Assembly (NCBI GenBank): GCA_018340375.1
Contig: JAFFJZ010000001.1
Location: 43,516,001-43,580,000 of the forward strand
DNA from: Gonatopus flavifemur
Taxonomy: Eukaryota; Arthropoda; Insecta; Hymenoptera; Dryinidae
Length of the DNA stretch: 64,000 bases
Direction: 5' to 3'
Positions 1 through 13,374 of this stretch are shown here, in pieces. Each line of letters opens with the position of its first letter. Positions within the stretch are counted from its first letter, which is position 1. Both the position numbers and the translations under genes were made by a program. The notes beneath the pieces were generated by a model. It saw only the letters and a list, made by a program, of their open reading frames with translations, was not told the DNA's origin and did not search any database.

Positions 1-3000
1 CGGGAGAGAAATATTCCTCCAACAATCAAACCATCGTATCAAAATCCAAACAATGAAATATTTTTGGATTCTGGTCTTTGGAAACGAGTTGGACTTGTGC
101 CGCGCTCTCTGAGAATTCATCAATACTGGCACAGTTACAGTAATCTTCTATATCGGCAAGTTGTTATACGGATCGACAATTCCTGTATCCTCATTTTGTT
201 ACCGACACGGAGTTTCAGCTTACCGTTATCAGATATCAAGGCAAAACGTGCACGATAATTTTTCCTTTTCTAAAATTTTTGTTTCCATTCTGAATTTCAT
301 ACGTATATGAAAGCTATTGCAGAGAGATGAAGAATGTTATCTTGTTACTTGAATCAGTAAGTTGTAATGCAGTCTGATTCCTGTAAATAAAATGGTTTGG
401 AGAATTCCATCATTACAGTCATACGGTAATGTCTTGGAAGTTCAACGAATAGACGTTGTGTGGTGCTTTATTCTATCAACACCCTTCACTCTTACGCATC
501 ATGAATTTCCCTCTGCAGGTATGAAAGATGATAAATATGCATTTATTTCTGGCGAGGAGAATGTTTTGTAGTATTCTGATATGAACGAGACCATGTAAAT
601 CCCCATCGAGTACATTCTTTCCATCATAAGTCTGCAAAAAAATGATCATTCATAAATGACCAGGATTGAATTCAATGATACTGAATTAATGTTCTTGAAG
701 TTTGAATCGTTTGTAGGAACGAAACAGCGATTTCAACTCACAAAATATGACAAATCGTCGTTATTCATCATCTCGAATCATATTGCATTATTATAGTGCA
801 AGATTTTGGGATTTTAACAGCTGAATAATTCGTTCCAATAAACGATCTAAATTTCTGCAACACCTAGATTATGGGCTTCGATTTAATTTCCACGTGATCG
901 AAATATTCAGCCGGACATACAGAATTGAACTTGCACAGATTCTTCTTTGGAATTTGAATATGAATTTTCATTTGTTTGTTTGAATCTCACTCCGTAGAGT
1001 TTCGATTTGTCGTATGTGGGAACTATTTTATTGGTTACATACAAAATGCGTACATGATCCTTATAAATTGAACTCAATTATTACAACAAATTTCGTACAA
1101 TGGATATAGACAGTATTTTGTATAGGGAAACTATTCAAATTCACCGTGTCAAAGATTTCCTATAGAAAGTTCCTAGATCCAGCCCTGCGAATAAAAGTTA
1201 ATAATGTATATGGTTAACGATAAAACGGAAAGTTCTTCGTTAAAAACTTCTATATGATTTATAACTAGTAAAGGTGAGAGGACGGTGGGTGAGAGGGAGA
1301 ACGATCCATTTTTATGGCAGGCAGAATTGTTTTCTGCACCATATTTTGCATTACAATCCGAGTAACACCTGAACGTTTGAAGTTATATGAGAAGTGGAAA
1401 GGTTCGTAAAACAAGATTTTGGCATAAAATAAACGCATAGGAATATTCATAACACATACATATGTGATCTTTCAAAGTGTATTCAGTTTATTTATATAAT
1501 AAAATATGTAATATTCATGATTCACTTAGTAATATGTGTTTTCATACCAAATATATACGAATTCTATAAAAATTGCATACGAATGTTACATAAATTCTGT
1601 TTTGCAAAACAGAATTATTTATAAATGATCAATGTTTTCACTCATGGTTGACTCACGGTGAATAGCAAATAATTGTATTTCAATATACACGAAACTCAAA
1701 TCAGACGTATATAAATAGAGTTCATCGCGAATGCATCCGTTTGAAACACTCACAGACGATGTTCGTATTTAAACCCCTAATGAAATGATATTCTATGATC
1801 TTCGCATCTCGAAGAAGAATTACGAAGGGGATGAGTAAATTTGAGTGAGTCACTGGTAAATTTTCAAATTGAGTTAGCGATGGAGGTCTTTGAAAAGAAT
1901 CGATCATTTTTTATGTAGAAAATATATATTTCCCACAGATTTCAATAAAAACTTGATACTTTTTATATAAACAAGGATCAATCTTTTCCAAGAATCCCCA
2001 TCACTACCTGGAGTAATGGAATGCGATGCGAACCGAATAGTCTGCAACAAATTTATACTGTTGGAAATTCCTCTAAATTCCTTGAGATTATTCTTCACTC
2101 CTCACTAGAAGTTGGTTCAATTAAAAAAAAAACACCATGTGAATAATCTACAAGAACTCTATTTGTTGTTCTCAGGTGAATTCGTGACCTGCACATTGCA
2201 TGCGAAAAGTGGCCTCTGATAACGAATCTCTTTAAACAGCGGCTCATAACTTGGGAACCTTTTATGGAAATACTTGACAAAATTCTGAGATGTAGTTCAG
2301 AATATTGATCGAATGGTCTCGCAATTTGAATGAATCTCAATCATTTCTTCCCATTTAAAACATTGATAAAACGGTATAAAAATAATCCTAATCCAAATCA
2401 ATTAGCCTCCTAATGTGGTTTCCCCCTTCAATTGCTCTTAGTGCGAGTTTTATTCAATTGCCATTTTCAACAGTTCGAGTAGCGGTGTAGGAAGGAGGTT
2501 GAAATGGAATTGAAATGACATGTTCTGTCACAATGATGGAGGGGTCGAATGGACAGTAAGTGGATCAAGACGTATTTGGTCAGACGTGTGATCATACGTA
2601 TGATCGTCGAAACAAAAATACTTCACAAAGACGCAAGATTATAAATCGGCAATTTGAACAACACAATCAAGGAGTTCTTGATTTATTTGTTGCTTTCCAC
2701 CGTCGAAGAACGTTGTCTACTTTGATATTATAAATTAGAGCAGCACAAGTGCTGGAAACGTCGAATGCAGATTTTATGTTGATAACTATTATCATGGTAT
2801 GATGATTGAATATATTTCCCAACCCTTGATAAAGATCATCTTGATATATTTCGTGAACGTTATTAATTTTGTATTTGAATATAAATTATCCTGAGAAGTT
2901 TGAGATATCTGATTTATCTTTCCAACTTTTCACATTTTTTTGAACTTGAACCAAGTTGAGAGGGTTATTATGGAACTGAAATGATTTAATACTCAATATA

Positions 3001-3470
3001 CCAAAAAATAAACATGTCAACGAGATCATGATCCAACTTGTTCATGTGCAAAGTATAGCTCAATAAATAAAGTTGAATACTTCAATTTTTCATTTTAATC
3101 TGCATACATGACCGCAGTTTCGTATTATTTATTAAGAGGAGGTTCTCATCAAGCGAATTCCGAAATGAGGTGATTTTTTCGGAGTTTTTTTCTCAAGAAG
3201 GGAGTGAATTAAGAACTCGAGTTATTCGAAACTCATTACATGGGTCTTAAAGTACATGAAAAAAATTTTCTCAAGTCAAAGAATTCGTATCCCGAAACTT
3301 TGGAGGCGTTTTTCTCGAAACCATGTTTTTGAAGTTTGGCTCTAGGATATCTCAAGAACTACTGAACGGATCGCTCTTTTTTGTTTTTTATTTTGAAGCT
3401 GATTGAATTTATTGGAGGATGAACCTGAATGAAGACGATATTTGCCTTTTTTTCTTCTCATAGCACTTTA
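1..3470. other. A+T-rich stretch, no supported feature
   Basis: No gene, RNA or clear repeat is seen. Open frames are all under about 85 codons and resemble nothing I know. Around 3,290-3,420 there is a phrase of the type 'tctcaagaactactgaacggat', which resembles wording common in decayed insect repeats, but I find no second copy here. A purine-rich run lies at about 1,270-1,300. Confidence 0.5.
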
Positions 3471-3747
3471 CAAGGAAAGAAAAAAGTTATCAACACTTGA
3501 ATGACATTTATCAACATTTAGAAAAATGACTGTCAGTTTAGGGAAAGAGAGCACCGCTAAAAAACCTTTGCAGTAAGGTTATAAAAAATTCGTAGTGAAA
3601 ATACTAAACGTTGATGGTTTTACTGTTATTGTTTACAGTGAATTTATCAACTTTTGATGAACTTACTACGAACATTCTTCAGCGATACTCTTTTTCCCTA
3701 AATTGTCAGTCATTTTTCTGAATAATCATGACCTCTGTCTTTCCGTG
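3471..3747. mobile_element. CACGG-ended palindromic MITE, copy A1
   Basis: The two halves are inverted copies of each other. The left arm has 'gactgtcagtttagggaaag' and the right arm has its complement near 3,700. The outer ends read CAAGGAAAG (left) and CTTTCCGTG (right), and both are flanked by TA, a plausible 2-bp target duplication. The same arms occur at 45,993-46,291, so this is a family and not a chance hairpin. There is no coding capacity. Ends beginning CAC with a 2-bp duplication fit the CMC group (CACTA/Mirage/Chapaev), but this assignment is inference because no transposase is present. Confidence 0.75.
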
Positions 3748-5080
3748 TAGAGAGCGAAAAAAAAGTGAAAAAACGCCACCATAAGTTTGCATGTCTGTCA
3801 TTTTTTTCATTTTGAACACTTCATTGGTTTTATTGGTACAACCTCCAAAAAATATAATATATTTCATAAAAATGTTTGGATCATTGATTTCCAATGATTT
3901 TTGTAAGTGCTATAGTGGCACCCAATCGATAACTGTTTGTTTAGGTGGTTATGTTTCAACACGTATCAACAATTCTCATGGCATTATTATATACTGAAGA
4001 ACATTTTTGTATGTTCTTGAAGACTCAATGACAAATGTGAAAACCTCTGAGTTCTTTATTTCGAAAAAATTCGACAAAATCACCTAATTTTGGGGTCACT
4101 AGATGATCATTCTTGATCTATCCCATAACCTAGGATATGTCTTGTATACTTCAGAGTATGAAAAAATACAACAACTTCTTCAACCGCATTTTCGCATTCC
4201 TTCTTCAAGAGTTCAAAAGGACGGGTTGAAATGTAATAATGTTGATGAAACCTGTACCTTTCCTCTTATTCTTGGAAGCTTCAATGTTGTACGAAACTCA
4301 AATTCTGTCAGATGAAGGAATACCCAAGTTCCTGTGAGTAACACTGAAAATTCACGCTCTCAAAGTAAGACAATATCTCATAATCAGAAGTCATGGTTTT
4401 CCGTAGTTTTTCTTATGATTAACTCCACCTTCTGTTTCAAACGTAACTTGTTATTCGCATTCAACCGTATTCATCGCTCTTGCGTGTACGTGTATGCTTA
4501 CGTTGTGTCGTTCTCCCTCTACCCTCTAACTTCCACCCTTCGGGATCTAAATTTTCATTCCACTTCTTGAATCCCCTCACATGTATTCGTATAGACGTTT
4601 GTTTTTCCCCTCCTTGAGTCGTTCGACATTTCATCCTATTCATTTATTTCTATTTCCCTCGCTCATCTCATTGACTCATTTCATCCCTCATTTTTTTCAA
4701 TGTTTTTATACGTCCCACTTCCCATCTTCGCTTGAAACTCATCTGACATTATTGAAAATACGTAGTGAAAATGACTAAATATAAATCCAAACGATCTAAT
4801 TCGAGCTACATTGCTCGAGCAATTTCCAAATTTTTCGTATCCATTGACTATATGTATGAAAAGTAATCATGTATAAATAAAGTCATTCGAACAGTTTTTT
4901 TTCATCGATTGTTGAATAAAATCATCGAGTGCGTAATGTGTAGTAAGAACCGCCCGTCCTCACTTTATGAAATACTTGATGGAATTGGTGATTTGTTACA
5001 ATGAGATTATCTATAGTTTTTGTTAACAACTTTTATGGCAGAATTATCAATACTGTTGATATCGTTTCCATTATTCTGAG
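3748..5080. other. No gene seen; pyrimidine-rich patch
   Basis: Between about 4,440 and 4,760 the plus strand is rich in C and T, with many 'ttccctc' and 'ctcat' words and little purine. This gives open frames on the plus strand that are composition artefacts. Nothing else is recognised. Confidence 0.4.
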
Positions 5081-5249
5081 CCCAAGTGGAAATGCTCTAG
5101 TCATTGACGAATTTTGTAACGCTCAACTAGTCAGATACTAGATACTGACAAGTACCTCACCAGAACCCTACAAGGCACTTGCAAGCGTCTAGTTTTTGGC
5201 TACTTAAGCGTTACAAAATTTGTCAATCACTAGAGCATTTCTACTAGGG
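5081..5249. mobile_element. CCC-RRGTGG-ended palindromic MITE
   Basis: The left arm 'aaatgctctagtcattgacg' and its near-perfect complement at about 5,220-5,240 form arms of about 35 bp, which include 'gaattttgtaacgct'. The ends read CCCAAGTGGAAAT (left) and, on the other strand, CCCTAGTAGAAAT. AG flanks both ends, a possible 2-bp target duplication. The end motif is shared with the elements at 29,868, 54,636, 62,250 and 62,948, although the interiors differ. It is non-coding. Confidence 0.7.
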
Positions 5250-5259
5250 AGTGTGTGCA

Positions 5260-5960
5260 ACTGAAATTAGTAATCTTTCAAAGACTTCCCAGGTGCGTAA
5301 TGCCAAGACTGACAATTGCACCATGATCGGCGTCAAACTTGGTATGCCAAGTCTGGTTAGCCTAGGCTTGGCTGATGTGTGGCCCGCCATAGCTAACCAA
5401 ACCTTGATAGCATCTTGAACATCGATACTAGGATATTTTGGCGTGTTGGATTTCCGATATATATGGAAGCTGAATGCTCAGCAGAGACCGTTATTATCAT
5501 CCTAAACATTGACCTAGCATGATAACATTGTTGGTAATTAGGCTACACCCGGTGATAACCAGCATTGGTAACAGCTTGGCTTATTAGCTTGGCAACATTG
5601 TTGGCCATCAAACGACACCCGATGATCACTAGCATTGACTCAAACCTATTTCCAAGTTTGATCAATCACTCAAATGTAAATGTTCAATCAAACTTGAACA
5701 CCAATGGAAAATCTATCCTACTCATTCAGTTCAAGTTGGTGTTGTATATGATTGATGGCAACAATATCAATTGCAAGCATAGAACCAATATTGAATTTCA
5801 ATATTGAACCAAGCTCGGATGGCGAGCATTGAACATTGTTATCATCCCAGACCATAATCTAGTTTGGTGCCAATGTTGGCAACCAAGCTAGGCCCGGTGT
5901 TGACTAGCATTGACTCCAGCTTGGCACCAAGCATGGTACATTTGTCAAAGTATACCTGGG
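5260..5960. repeat. Degenerate TTGGC/CCAATG repeat block with tandem units
   Basis: The block is crowded with words such as 'cttggc', 'ccaatgttgg', 'cagcattg' and 'caccaagc'. At least three related units are seen, at about 5,524-5,581, 5,592-5,647 and 5,866-5,925. Each follows the order 'ttggYaaY..agg/cgac', 'acccggtgat' and 'actagcattgact'. The first two are spaced 68 bp apart. Similar vocabulary recurs near 16.6, 17.4, 17.8, 30.9, 31.5 and 38.6 kb. I do not recognise the family, and the open frame inside is not convincing as a gene. Confidence 0.55.
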
Positions 5961-5989
5961 TTTGGTTGAAGTTTGTCGTCAAAGACTAT

Positions 5990-8720
5990 AAGCTTGATCT
6001 TTGGAGTTTCGCTCATCCATCGTTATCGTTCCAAAAATGAGATTGATCATTTCACAAAACATTTTTCCTCTCAAGATACCTTCGAAGGTTCGAGCTATCC
6101 CATGCAACACCAAAATATGTTAAATATAATTTGAGAAATTCAAAACATATATTCCAAACTCTTTTAAAAGATTCTTTGAGGTGTAAAGTGCTGCGTGAGA
6201 TGTTGCGAGAATAAATCCATAAATCCAACGCATTGGATGTGTCATCGATGAAAAGTTGTTGGCACTATGATTATAGCTTCTTCGTTGGTTCTCCTATTGG
6301 AGAGGCAGAAGGGGGATTGTTATGTGTCTGATACCTTCTTGGTTCAGACTGACATCATCCCCGGTGATATAAGAGAGGAGGGATTAACACCTGAGTTCGA
6401 TAGACGTAACAACCATTATTTATATCTCATTAGTGCATATAATTTCCAGGAAAAATTTCAATTGCATAATAATCTTTGAACTTCATATGATTGATGATCA
6501 AAACAAATTACAGTTATTCATCTTATCGGGTGGTACGTATTCATATAATTAAATAATGTTCAGAAATGTTAACACCGTTCAAATACAACATTCTGATGAA
6601 GAGTTCTACTTCTTCGTATAACGTAATGAAATTGCGGCGGAAATTTCTGGAGGAAAATGAAATATTACACGATATTTTTCCATACGAGCTTATAGATAAT
6701 AAAGATGAAAGCTTGTAGGGTTGAGACAGGAAAATCTTGGAGTACCTAATCTAAAAGTATTCACAAAGAGGTTTATCCTGAAAAATAAAGACCACCTGAA
6801 GGGGATGTAAGCCCTAAGGACAGAAACAAGAAGACTTTTAATTTGCAGGAGGGAATGGGAAGAGTTTGGAAAGCATGTGCTACAATTCCTTCATAAAAAA
6901 ATTCGTCATATTCAACTGTATATTCTCGAGCTATATGAAAAAAGTCTTTGTTCAAAAGTATAGTTGGATATGATATATTTTATCTCAAATAATTTATCTT
7001 AAATTATCCGAATGGTTACATTGATTATCACTAACGCGATGAACGCCTTGAAGTTTCCACTTTTGCATCACATTCATTGGCATTCGAAATATCCAGGTTA
7101 AGATGAATATTTTTTCTACAAAATGATTTCGAACGGAGTCATTTTCAACACCATCATTAAATCCATCATTTTCTAATACGTGAACTCTCGATATTCCTAT
7201 AAAGAGAAGAAATATTCTACAAAGCACACTAGTTCAAAAAGAGTTTCAGAAGACTTCAATTCAGACCCTAAGGATTCACTATGAAATATGAGCTTGTTTT
7301 ATCCAAGGGATGTTTTATCAAAATATCTATTCTTCACACGTGATCTCTACAATAAACGGATAACTGATGACAGAAACTTTGAACAAATATACTACGTGAG
7401 ATTTCCACGAAGGATGGCAAATGTCTCATCAGGATGTTAATCCATCGATCATGCAAATTCAAAGCCCAGCGAAAAATTCAGATGAAATATGATAAATTTG
7501 AATTATTAATATATTCTTTTCCATATCTACATCTTTCAATAAGACTAAAATGAATTTTTCATCTCTCATCCTTTTTTGTAATTCCTTTCCCAAAATGAAA
7601 CTATGAATCATATTTATACAGTGTATTTGAGACTGTATATTCCAGAAGTGTAGGGTGAACTTAATGAGATGGATATAAGGAGCAGAAGAGGCGAACGAAT
7701 TTAGATAACGAGTCGAGTTTTATCTCTTGGTCTTCAACTTTAAATTTCTTCTTCATAACATTATTCTGAATTTCCATCTCATCATCAGTTCATTTGTAAT
7801 CTGTCATTCAATGTTTTAATCGTTAGAAAAATGAGGATTTACGCTTTATAATAGTATTTTATGACACGGTATGTTCGTATCGAAAGGATTTGAAATCTCT
7901 GAAATTTTCAGAGTGAAGGGGTTTGCAGAATCATTTGTACAGAGAAATAATTTAAAAAAAAATGTTATACACAAATTTTTGTGGATTGTAGTTTCATTCA
8001 TACGTGAGTTAATATTCGGATGGATGAAATTCACATTGAGCACTAAACATCAACATAAACATGCCCAACTTTAGGAATAAATGTAGAAGATTATCGTTCC
8101 TCCAGGAACCTCTTTGCATTGACGTAAATCATAATTCCCACATCCCAAGTGAATGAATATTGGGGCACGAGAAGGATTTTTAAGGAATATGCACGTATGT
8201 AGAATACGTTGGAGGGTCAAAAAGCTATTGCCTTTTGAATCCTCAGTAGAGATTGCCTCATTTCGTTGATATATGGGCTTTGAATATCATTTGAAAATAC
8301 AATACTAAATTTTTCACTTCTGAACTTGCAAACAAAATGATCTTCATAAACAAATGAAACAATGTTTTTCTTGATGTCGAAATTCGTGAATAGGAAGAAA
8401 ATTTCAGTAGCATCGAGACTTGTTCTCGTGTTCAGGGGTGGAAAATTAGAATGAGATGTTGGATTAATGGATATGGTTTTTATTAAAATATTGTATCCAC
8501 CTGTATTGATTTCACGAGGAGAAACACTCTTGTTGCTCACTAATCTCATGTGATAATCTTTATTTGATGAAATTCAAATATAGCATGAATCTCAATTGAT
8601 CGAATTGCTACGATAACACGGTTGAATTCTGTTAATGAAGGTCGAAGGTTTTCGATTCCAAATAATTGTGTACAACGAAAATTGTGGTTTCTGGGATAAT
8701 TAGTTCAGCCCTAAAAGCTT
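5990..8720. other. No supported feature
   Basis: A+T-rich sequence with short open frames on both strands, including overlapping plus and minus frames at about 7,850-8,070 around the small palindrome 'ctctgaaattttcagag'. I see no homology, splice pattern or repeat pair. Confidence 0.4.
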
Positions 8721-8779
8721 CGTGGAGGAGGATTATCTACACAAACCAAACCAAAGAGATGACCTACAGTTCCTCTCGA

Positions 8780-8960
8780 TAAAAATTTGTGCCAGAATTG
8801 TAATCACCAGCCTCGAGATAGGCCAGAGTAAGTTAGCACAGTCGTACCGTAGCGAAAGGTCGGTTATTGATTGGCTGCCTGTTGCTTTTAACCCTGACGC
8901 TACCGACTATGGCTACCACCCTTGCTTTCGTTATCTCTCTGCTTCTCTCTTCTCCTTCCG
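8780..8960. other. CpG-richer patch, possible regulatory DNA
   Basis: This patch has more G+C and CpG than its surroundings ('cgtaccgtagcgaaaggtcgg', 'gacgctaccgac'), a CCAAT-box-like 'gattggctg', and ends in a CT-rich run. It could be a regulatory element, a decayed exon or a piece of an old repeat. No frame gives a recognisable protein. The 12-mer 'gacgctaccgac' also occurs near 50,310 in an otherwise unrelated context. Confidence 0.2.
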
Positions 8961-9739
8961 TTTATACTAGTTTTTGTATTATTCATCTTCACTCACTATT
9001 ATGCGCCAATTAACTGATATTCGTTTTTCAGGTCAAAATTGGTTTTTTAAAAACTTCATCTCTCAAGTATCATGATTTTATGAAGCCTCAAATATTGTGA
9101 CAGGGAGGGATGAAAAGTCAAGGTCGGGTGATCATGAATTTCTCATTCTTGTCAAAAATTGTTTGTTTAGTTTCACAGAATATTCTTCATTACGAAAATT
9201 GAAGATTTTCTGGAGGGCTTCGTTTCCATCCATATCTCAAATTTAGCACAATATCGGTATTTGACTTACCATAAATTCAAGGCAATTGCAACGCCTGGGA
9301 ATGAAAATTCACATTTTGTTGGAAAAACATTCTAGAGTGCAGTTGTTTTTCTCTTGTATAAAAAAAACAGGAAAGAAAACGCACTTCAATATCGCGTGAT
9401 CGCATAAAATCATCTTCAAATCCTCTCAATCGTTGACAGAGTGGCAGGCGAGGAAAACTAACGCAAGAAAATCTGTTATCAGTGGAAAGTCTATTGGAAA
9501 GAGATGTCAAACAACATTCGGTTCGGGTGGAGACAAATGTTCCTCTTTGAAAGGGAATTTCTCATTCTTCATTCACTCTTTCTATATACATTGGTTACCA
9601 CTTTGTGTATAAGAGTGTTCATAACGAACGTTTCCGAAAAATGGCTTTGTTCCCAGCGAAACTTGTAGCTCAAATTATGTGACGTTGTACATTTTATTGA
9701 TTTTGTGTCGAAAATAAAATTTTTGATAGAAGATTCATA

Positions 9740-9919
9740 CACGGAAATAAGAAAATGATGATGAAGAGATTTCCCGTGTAGGATAACAACGCGTCGCTTC
9801 GAGCCTTCAAATGGAAATTTTTACAAAATATATTGTAAAATAATCCACATCGTAAGAGAAATCTATTTTTGTCGACGCGTTGTCATCCTACACAGTGCAT
9901 TTTTCCATTTTTTTCCGTG
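9740..9919. mobile_element. CACGG-ended palindromic MITE with CpG-rich inner arms
   Basis: The inner arms 'gtaggataacaacgcgtcg' (about 9,778-9,797) and the complement of 'cgacgcgttgtcatcctac' (about 9,874-9,892) match almost completely. The outer ends read CACGGAAATAAGAAAATG on the left and, on the opposite strand, CACGGAAAAAAATGG. The left flank is TA and the right is CA. The element is 180 bp and non-coding. It belongs by its ends to the CACTG/CACGG group of this window. Confidence 0.7.
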
Positions 9920-12223
9920 CAATTATGGAAAATGTTGCGTATTGTTTTTATAATGGGAATCGTGAAATTTGTTTCATCTTCAATGAATTATGCCATAATT
10001 ATAGTGTCCTGTACAAAGGAGTGTATGTCACTTTCATCAATCTCAATAAGCAATATTCACTGAACAAATGAAGCTGTATATTGCAAAATAAGAAAAATAA
10101 ATAGAATGTTCACACGGACAATTGTCTAGTATAGTTCGCAATTCGCTTCTATCGGTCGTTGGTTGTTATTTATTTTGATTAAATTTGATTTGAATATTTT
10201 TAATATCAGAAATTCATTGAGCGAATTGCGTTTATACGTTCTGGCTGCTCAAATACTTGATGAAATGAGTCTATCAAAAGTTATATCAATTGGTGAAAAG
10301 TTTTCGATTCATAAAATAAATGTGCAACAACAAACGTTCAAATCTTCCTTCGTTTAAACCAGGGAACTTTTAGATTCGAGTACAAAGAAATAAAAGATTC
10401 AATCGAAGCTTATAAAGAATTATGTCCATTTTGTATTCTGTGTACTTCGAAATCTCCTCTCGCTTTACTTTATGAGTACTCATCTGAGTTCATAAAAAAT
10501 TTCTCCTATCCTCTGTTGTTTTTTACTACATTTATAGCACGAGTGGAAGTTATTTTTCTCACCCTCAACTCGTACTTTATGATAAGCATTGAGAAACGTA
10601 GAGCCTTACTTATTCACTATTCCTCTTAAATCCAAATATATCCTCCATTAGTGCTCCTCGTATTCTTTACTTCATTCTTACATCCTTCGGAAGATTCTTA
10701 CTCGATGAATTCGTCCCTTGTCTCATTTTTGTTTCTTTTTCTTTTATTGTGGACCCCAAAAAATGGTGGAAAAAATACACCCGAGTGAGAAATGAAATTA
10801 GTATGGATTTCAATAAAGCTAAAAAAATTGAAACTGAATTTCAATTGCAAAAATCAGTCAAATTAAAACCTGTTCCAACTCAGACTTGGTCTTACTCATA
10901 ATGTACCTCCTTATATTTCTTATAGTTGGTTCTCATGCATTAATGATTCGTGGCGAAGAGTTTGCCATTTTTGTGTTTTGCTGTGAACATTTTTCCAAGT
11001 TTTGCAGGAATATCCCAATGTTCTTTAGAATTTGTGGAATTTTCCATGAATCTTCTGGAATACAATCACAAAACATCAAACGTTTTTCAAGATCCTTCAA
11101 AGAAATGAAGCGAAATTCAGCACAAAACACAGAACTAATGAGGAAAAAAAATTGTCGAGAATTTAGAAATATGCGGTTCAATATACTAAATTCTACAACA
11201 AAATTTTGATGCTGGAATAAACAAATTTGTAAACATAACTAACGTGTTAGTTGCTGGAGTGAATATTTTTGTAGGCGCTATGGTAACAAATCATTTTTCT
11301 CCGTGTTTTCTCCATGAACCATTGAAAGGTTGCTGCTTTAAGAGAGTGCAAGTCCCTAAGTGACGATTATCGAAAAGGAAACTACTCACTCCGTGAAAAC
11401 CAGCAGTTTCCGTCAAGCACTCGTGCTTCCGACGTCTGATATTTGTATCTCCTGGTAAAGATCAAAGCTCTGTTCCGAACCAATTAGCAGAGAAGCTAAT
11501 GCCTCTATTATTACCATGCAATACATCCTTGTTGAAATTACATTTGGGAAATCAAGCGATGGGACTGTAGAGCCTTAATAGGGTTTCTGTATTGACTGTT
11601 CCTACATTCTCATTCGATCAGGGCTACATGAAAAACAGGGAATAGGGACGGACTGGAAAAACGGTTCACGATCGAAACAATGAGTAAAAACAAAATACTG
11701 AGGAACACAGTTACACAAGCGAAACTTTCTCAATGTTCAGTGTGGTGGCCCATCAGAGAGACTTGTGACGAATCACTAAGTATGTACATGTTAATATACA
11801 GCCAGTCAAAAGTTTGATAACACTTCGGGCCGAACAGAGATGACTTCCAAATTGAATATTTCGGCGATGATTTGTCGTAGAGGAGACATTGAAATGGTAG
11901 TTTAAAGGACAGAATCTGATGTTTGAAAAACAATCAGTCTTGAGATATGTAATATGAGAAAATGCTCTCAGACTTGATTGAAAACCTCTTCATTACAAGT
12001 TCAAGTTAGTTCAAGTCAGTTCTGAGCCTTGGCATTTTATAGCATCTCACCAGAAGAAAAAGCGACTTTATGTCGGTTCAAGTATCACCCTCTGAAAGGG
12101 GTACTCTAGAACATCATACGGACACTAAGCATGTTATTCAAAAATCTGACATGAAATGAGATCACAAAAAAGCATGTTGAGAATTGTTGTGATCCATTCA
12201 TGCATGCAGGAAAACGTTTGTAA
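9920..12223. other. No supported feature
   Basis: The best open frames, at about 10,886-11,209 (plus) and its antisense, lie in low-complexity A+T-rich sequence and match nothing I know. 10,500-10,740 is pyrimidine-rich. No paired repeat was found. Confidence 0.4.
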
Positions 12224-12425
12224 TGGTGAATGAGAGGAAACAGATAGGAGAGGAAAATGATTAGGGAGGGAAAGAAGAAGAAGAGAGTAATAACAGGGTG
12301 TCCAGTTTGGGAATTTTCTATTTGTTTTTCTAACCTGATCTTATGACTGATTGATCCCATTAGAATTCCCAGAGGCTGGACACCCTGAGTGAGGAGAAGG
12401 AGAAGAGGGAAGAAAAGAAAAATCT
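12224..12425. repeat. Purine-rich tract interrupted by a MITE
   Basis: Bases 12,224-12,292 and 12,388-12,425 are almost all A and G on the plus strand ('gggagggaaagaagaagaag', 'gaggagaaggagaagaggga'). The MITE at 12,294-12,387 sits between them, so the tract was probably continuous before insertion. Confidence 0.55.
12294..12387. mobile_element. 94-bp MITE with CAGGGTGTCC ends, copy 1
   Basis: The ends are CAGGGTGTCCAG (left) and CTGGACACCCTG (right), and the next bases 'gggaattttct' and 'agaattccc' also pair. The body matches the copy at 41,671-41,777 almost base for base, differing mainly by about 13 bp. The shared core includes 'tatgactgattgat'. No clear target duplication is visible. CAGGGTGTCC ends are frequent on short insect DNA elements; the superfamily is not assigned. 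Confidence 0.75.
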
Positions 12426-13170
12426 GTAAGGCAGGTTACTTGGTTAATAATCTTCGAACGATAAATTTTGACGTACGAAACTCTTGAATTTCATATAACT
12501 ATATAGAGACACGTGGCTTCGTGAAAATCTCATTGAGAATCAAAGAAGATAATTTGGAAGGAAAACCACCATTCTTAATCGACGTCGAGGAGAGCAGTTT
12601 AATAATCAATTCCGAGAAATCAATCGAAACTAACAAAGGGCATTCTGGAATTTTGGATCTCCAAAAGAGATACGAAGCAATGCATTGGTCTCGACAATAT
12701 CAAGATAAGTCATCACGCTTCTCCGACTCAATTTTCACTACAATGAATTTTCTCTTCCTCTCTTGTCCCCTCAATTACATCATATTCCAAATTTGACGAA
12801 GTACAAGTTTGTATCATTCAAATTCAGTAATCAGACATATTTTATTGAAGTGAGAAACGTTCCATGCTAAATCGCATATTTAATGGAGTATAAATTTCAG
12901 TCATTATCTTACGCGAAATTAATTAATAGGTCGTATTAGCAATTTTGAGACTCTTCGATATTTCATAATTCATCTTCCAATTTCTGGAATTTTCTATTTC
13001 AAGATATGGCTTAGAATTTTATAAGTTGATGCCGGATGTAAATAACAGTTGATTGTATTGTGTTTCGAGATCAGTACGAACTTTTGAGTGCATAGAACGA
13101 TTTTCGTGAATCAGAGACATAACTATGGAAATATTTCATTTGTATCTTAGATAAAATCTCAATTACTCCA
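12426..13170. other. No supported feature
   Basis: A 91-codon open frame at 12,521-12,796 is not recognised. The rest is A+T-rich, without paired repeats. Confidence 0.35.
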
Positions 13171-13178
13171 CCTTTTTA

Positions 13179-13318
13179 TAGGGTCTGTAACGCCATTCAC
13201 TGTCGTGACTCATTGGATATGAAATATATGTAATAATACATATATGTTGTACACACAATGTATATTGATTATATACATTCAATATAGAATGAGTAACGAG
13301 AGTGAAGTACAGTCTCTG
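13179..13318. mobile_element. hAT-type MITE, older copy
   Basis: The element is 140 bp with ends TAGGGTCTGTAAC and, on the other strand, CAGAGACTGTAC. It is flanked on both sides by the identical 8-mer CCTTTTTA (13,171-13,178 and 13,319-13,326), the duplication length of hAT transposons. The arms 'cattcact..cgtgactcatt' and 'aatgagtaacgagagtgaa' match those of the MITE at 63,201-63,343, so the two are one family. Here the arms have diverged, which marks it as the older insertion. It is non-coding and depends on a transposase elsewhere. Confidence 0.85.
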
Positions 13319-13374
13319 CCTTTTTATCTCGATCAATCCATACTCAATACTCAATGTGAGAAATTAACTTTATA

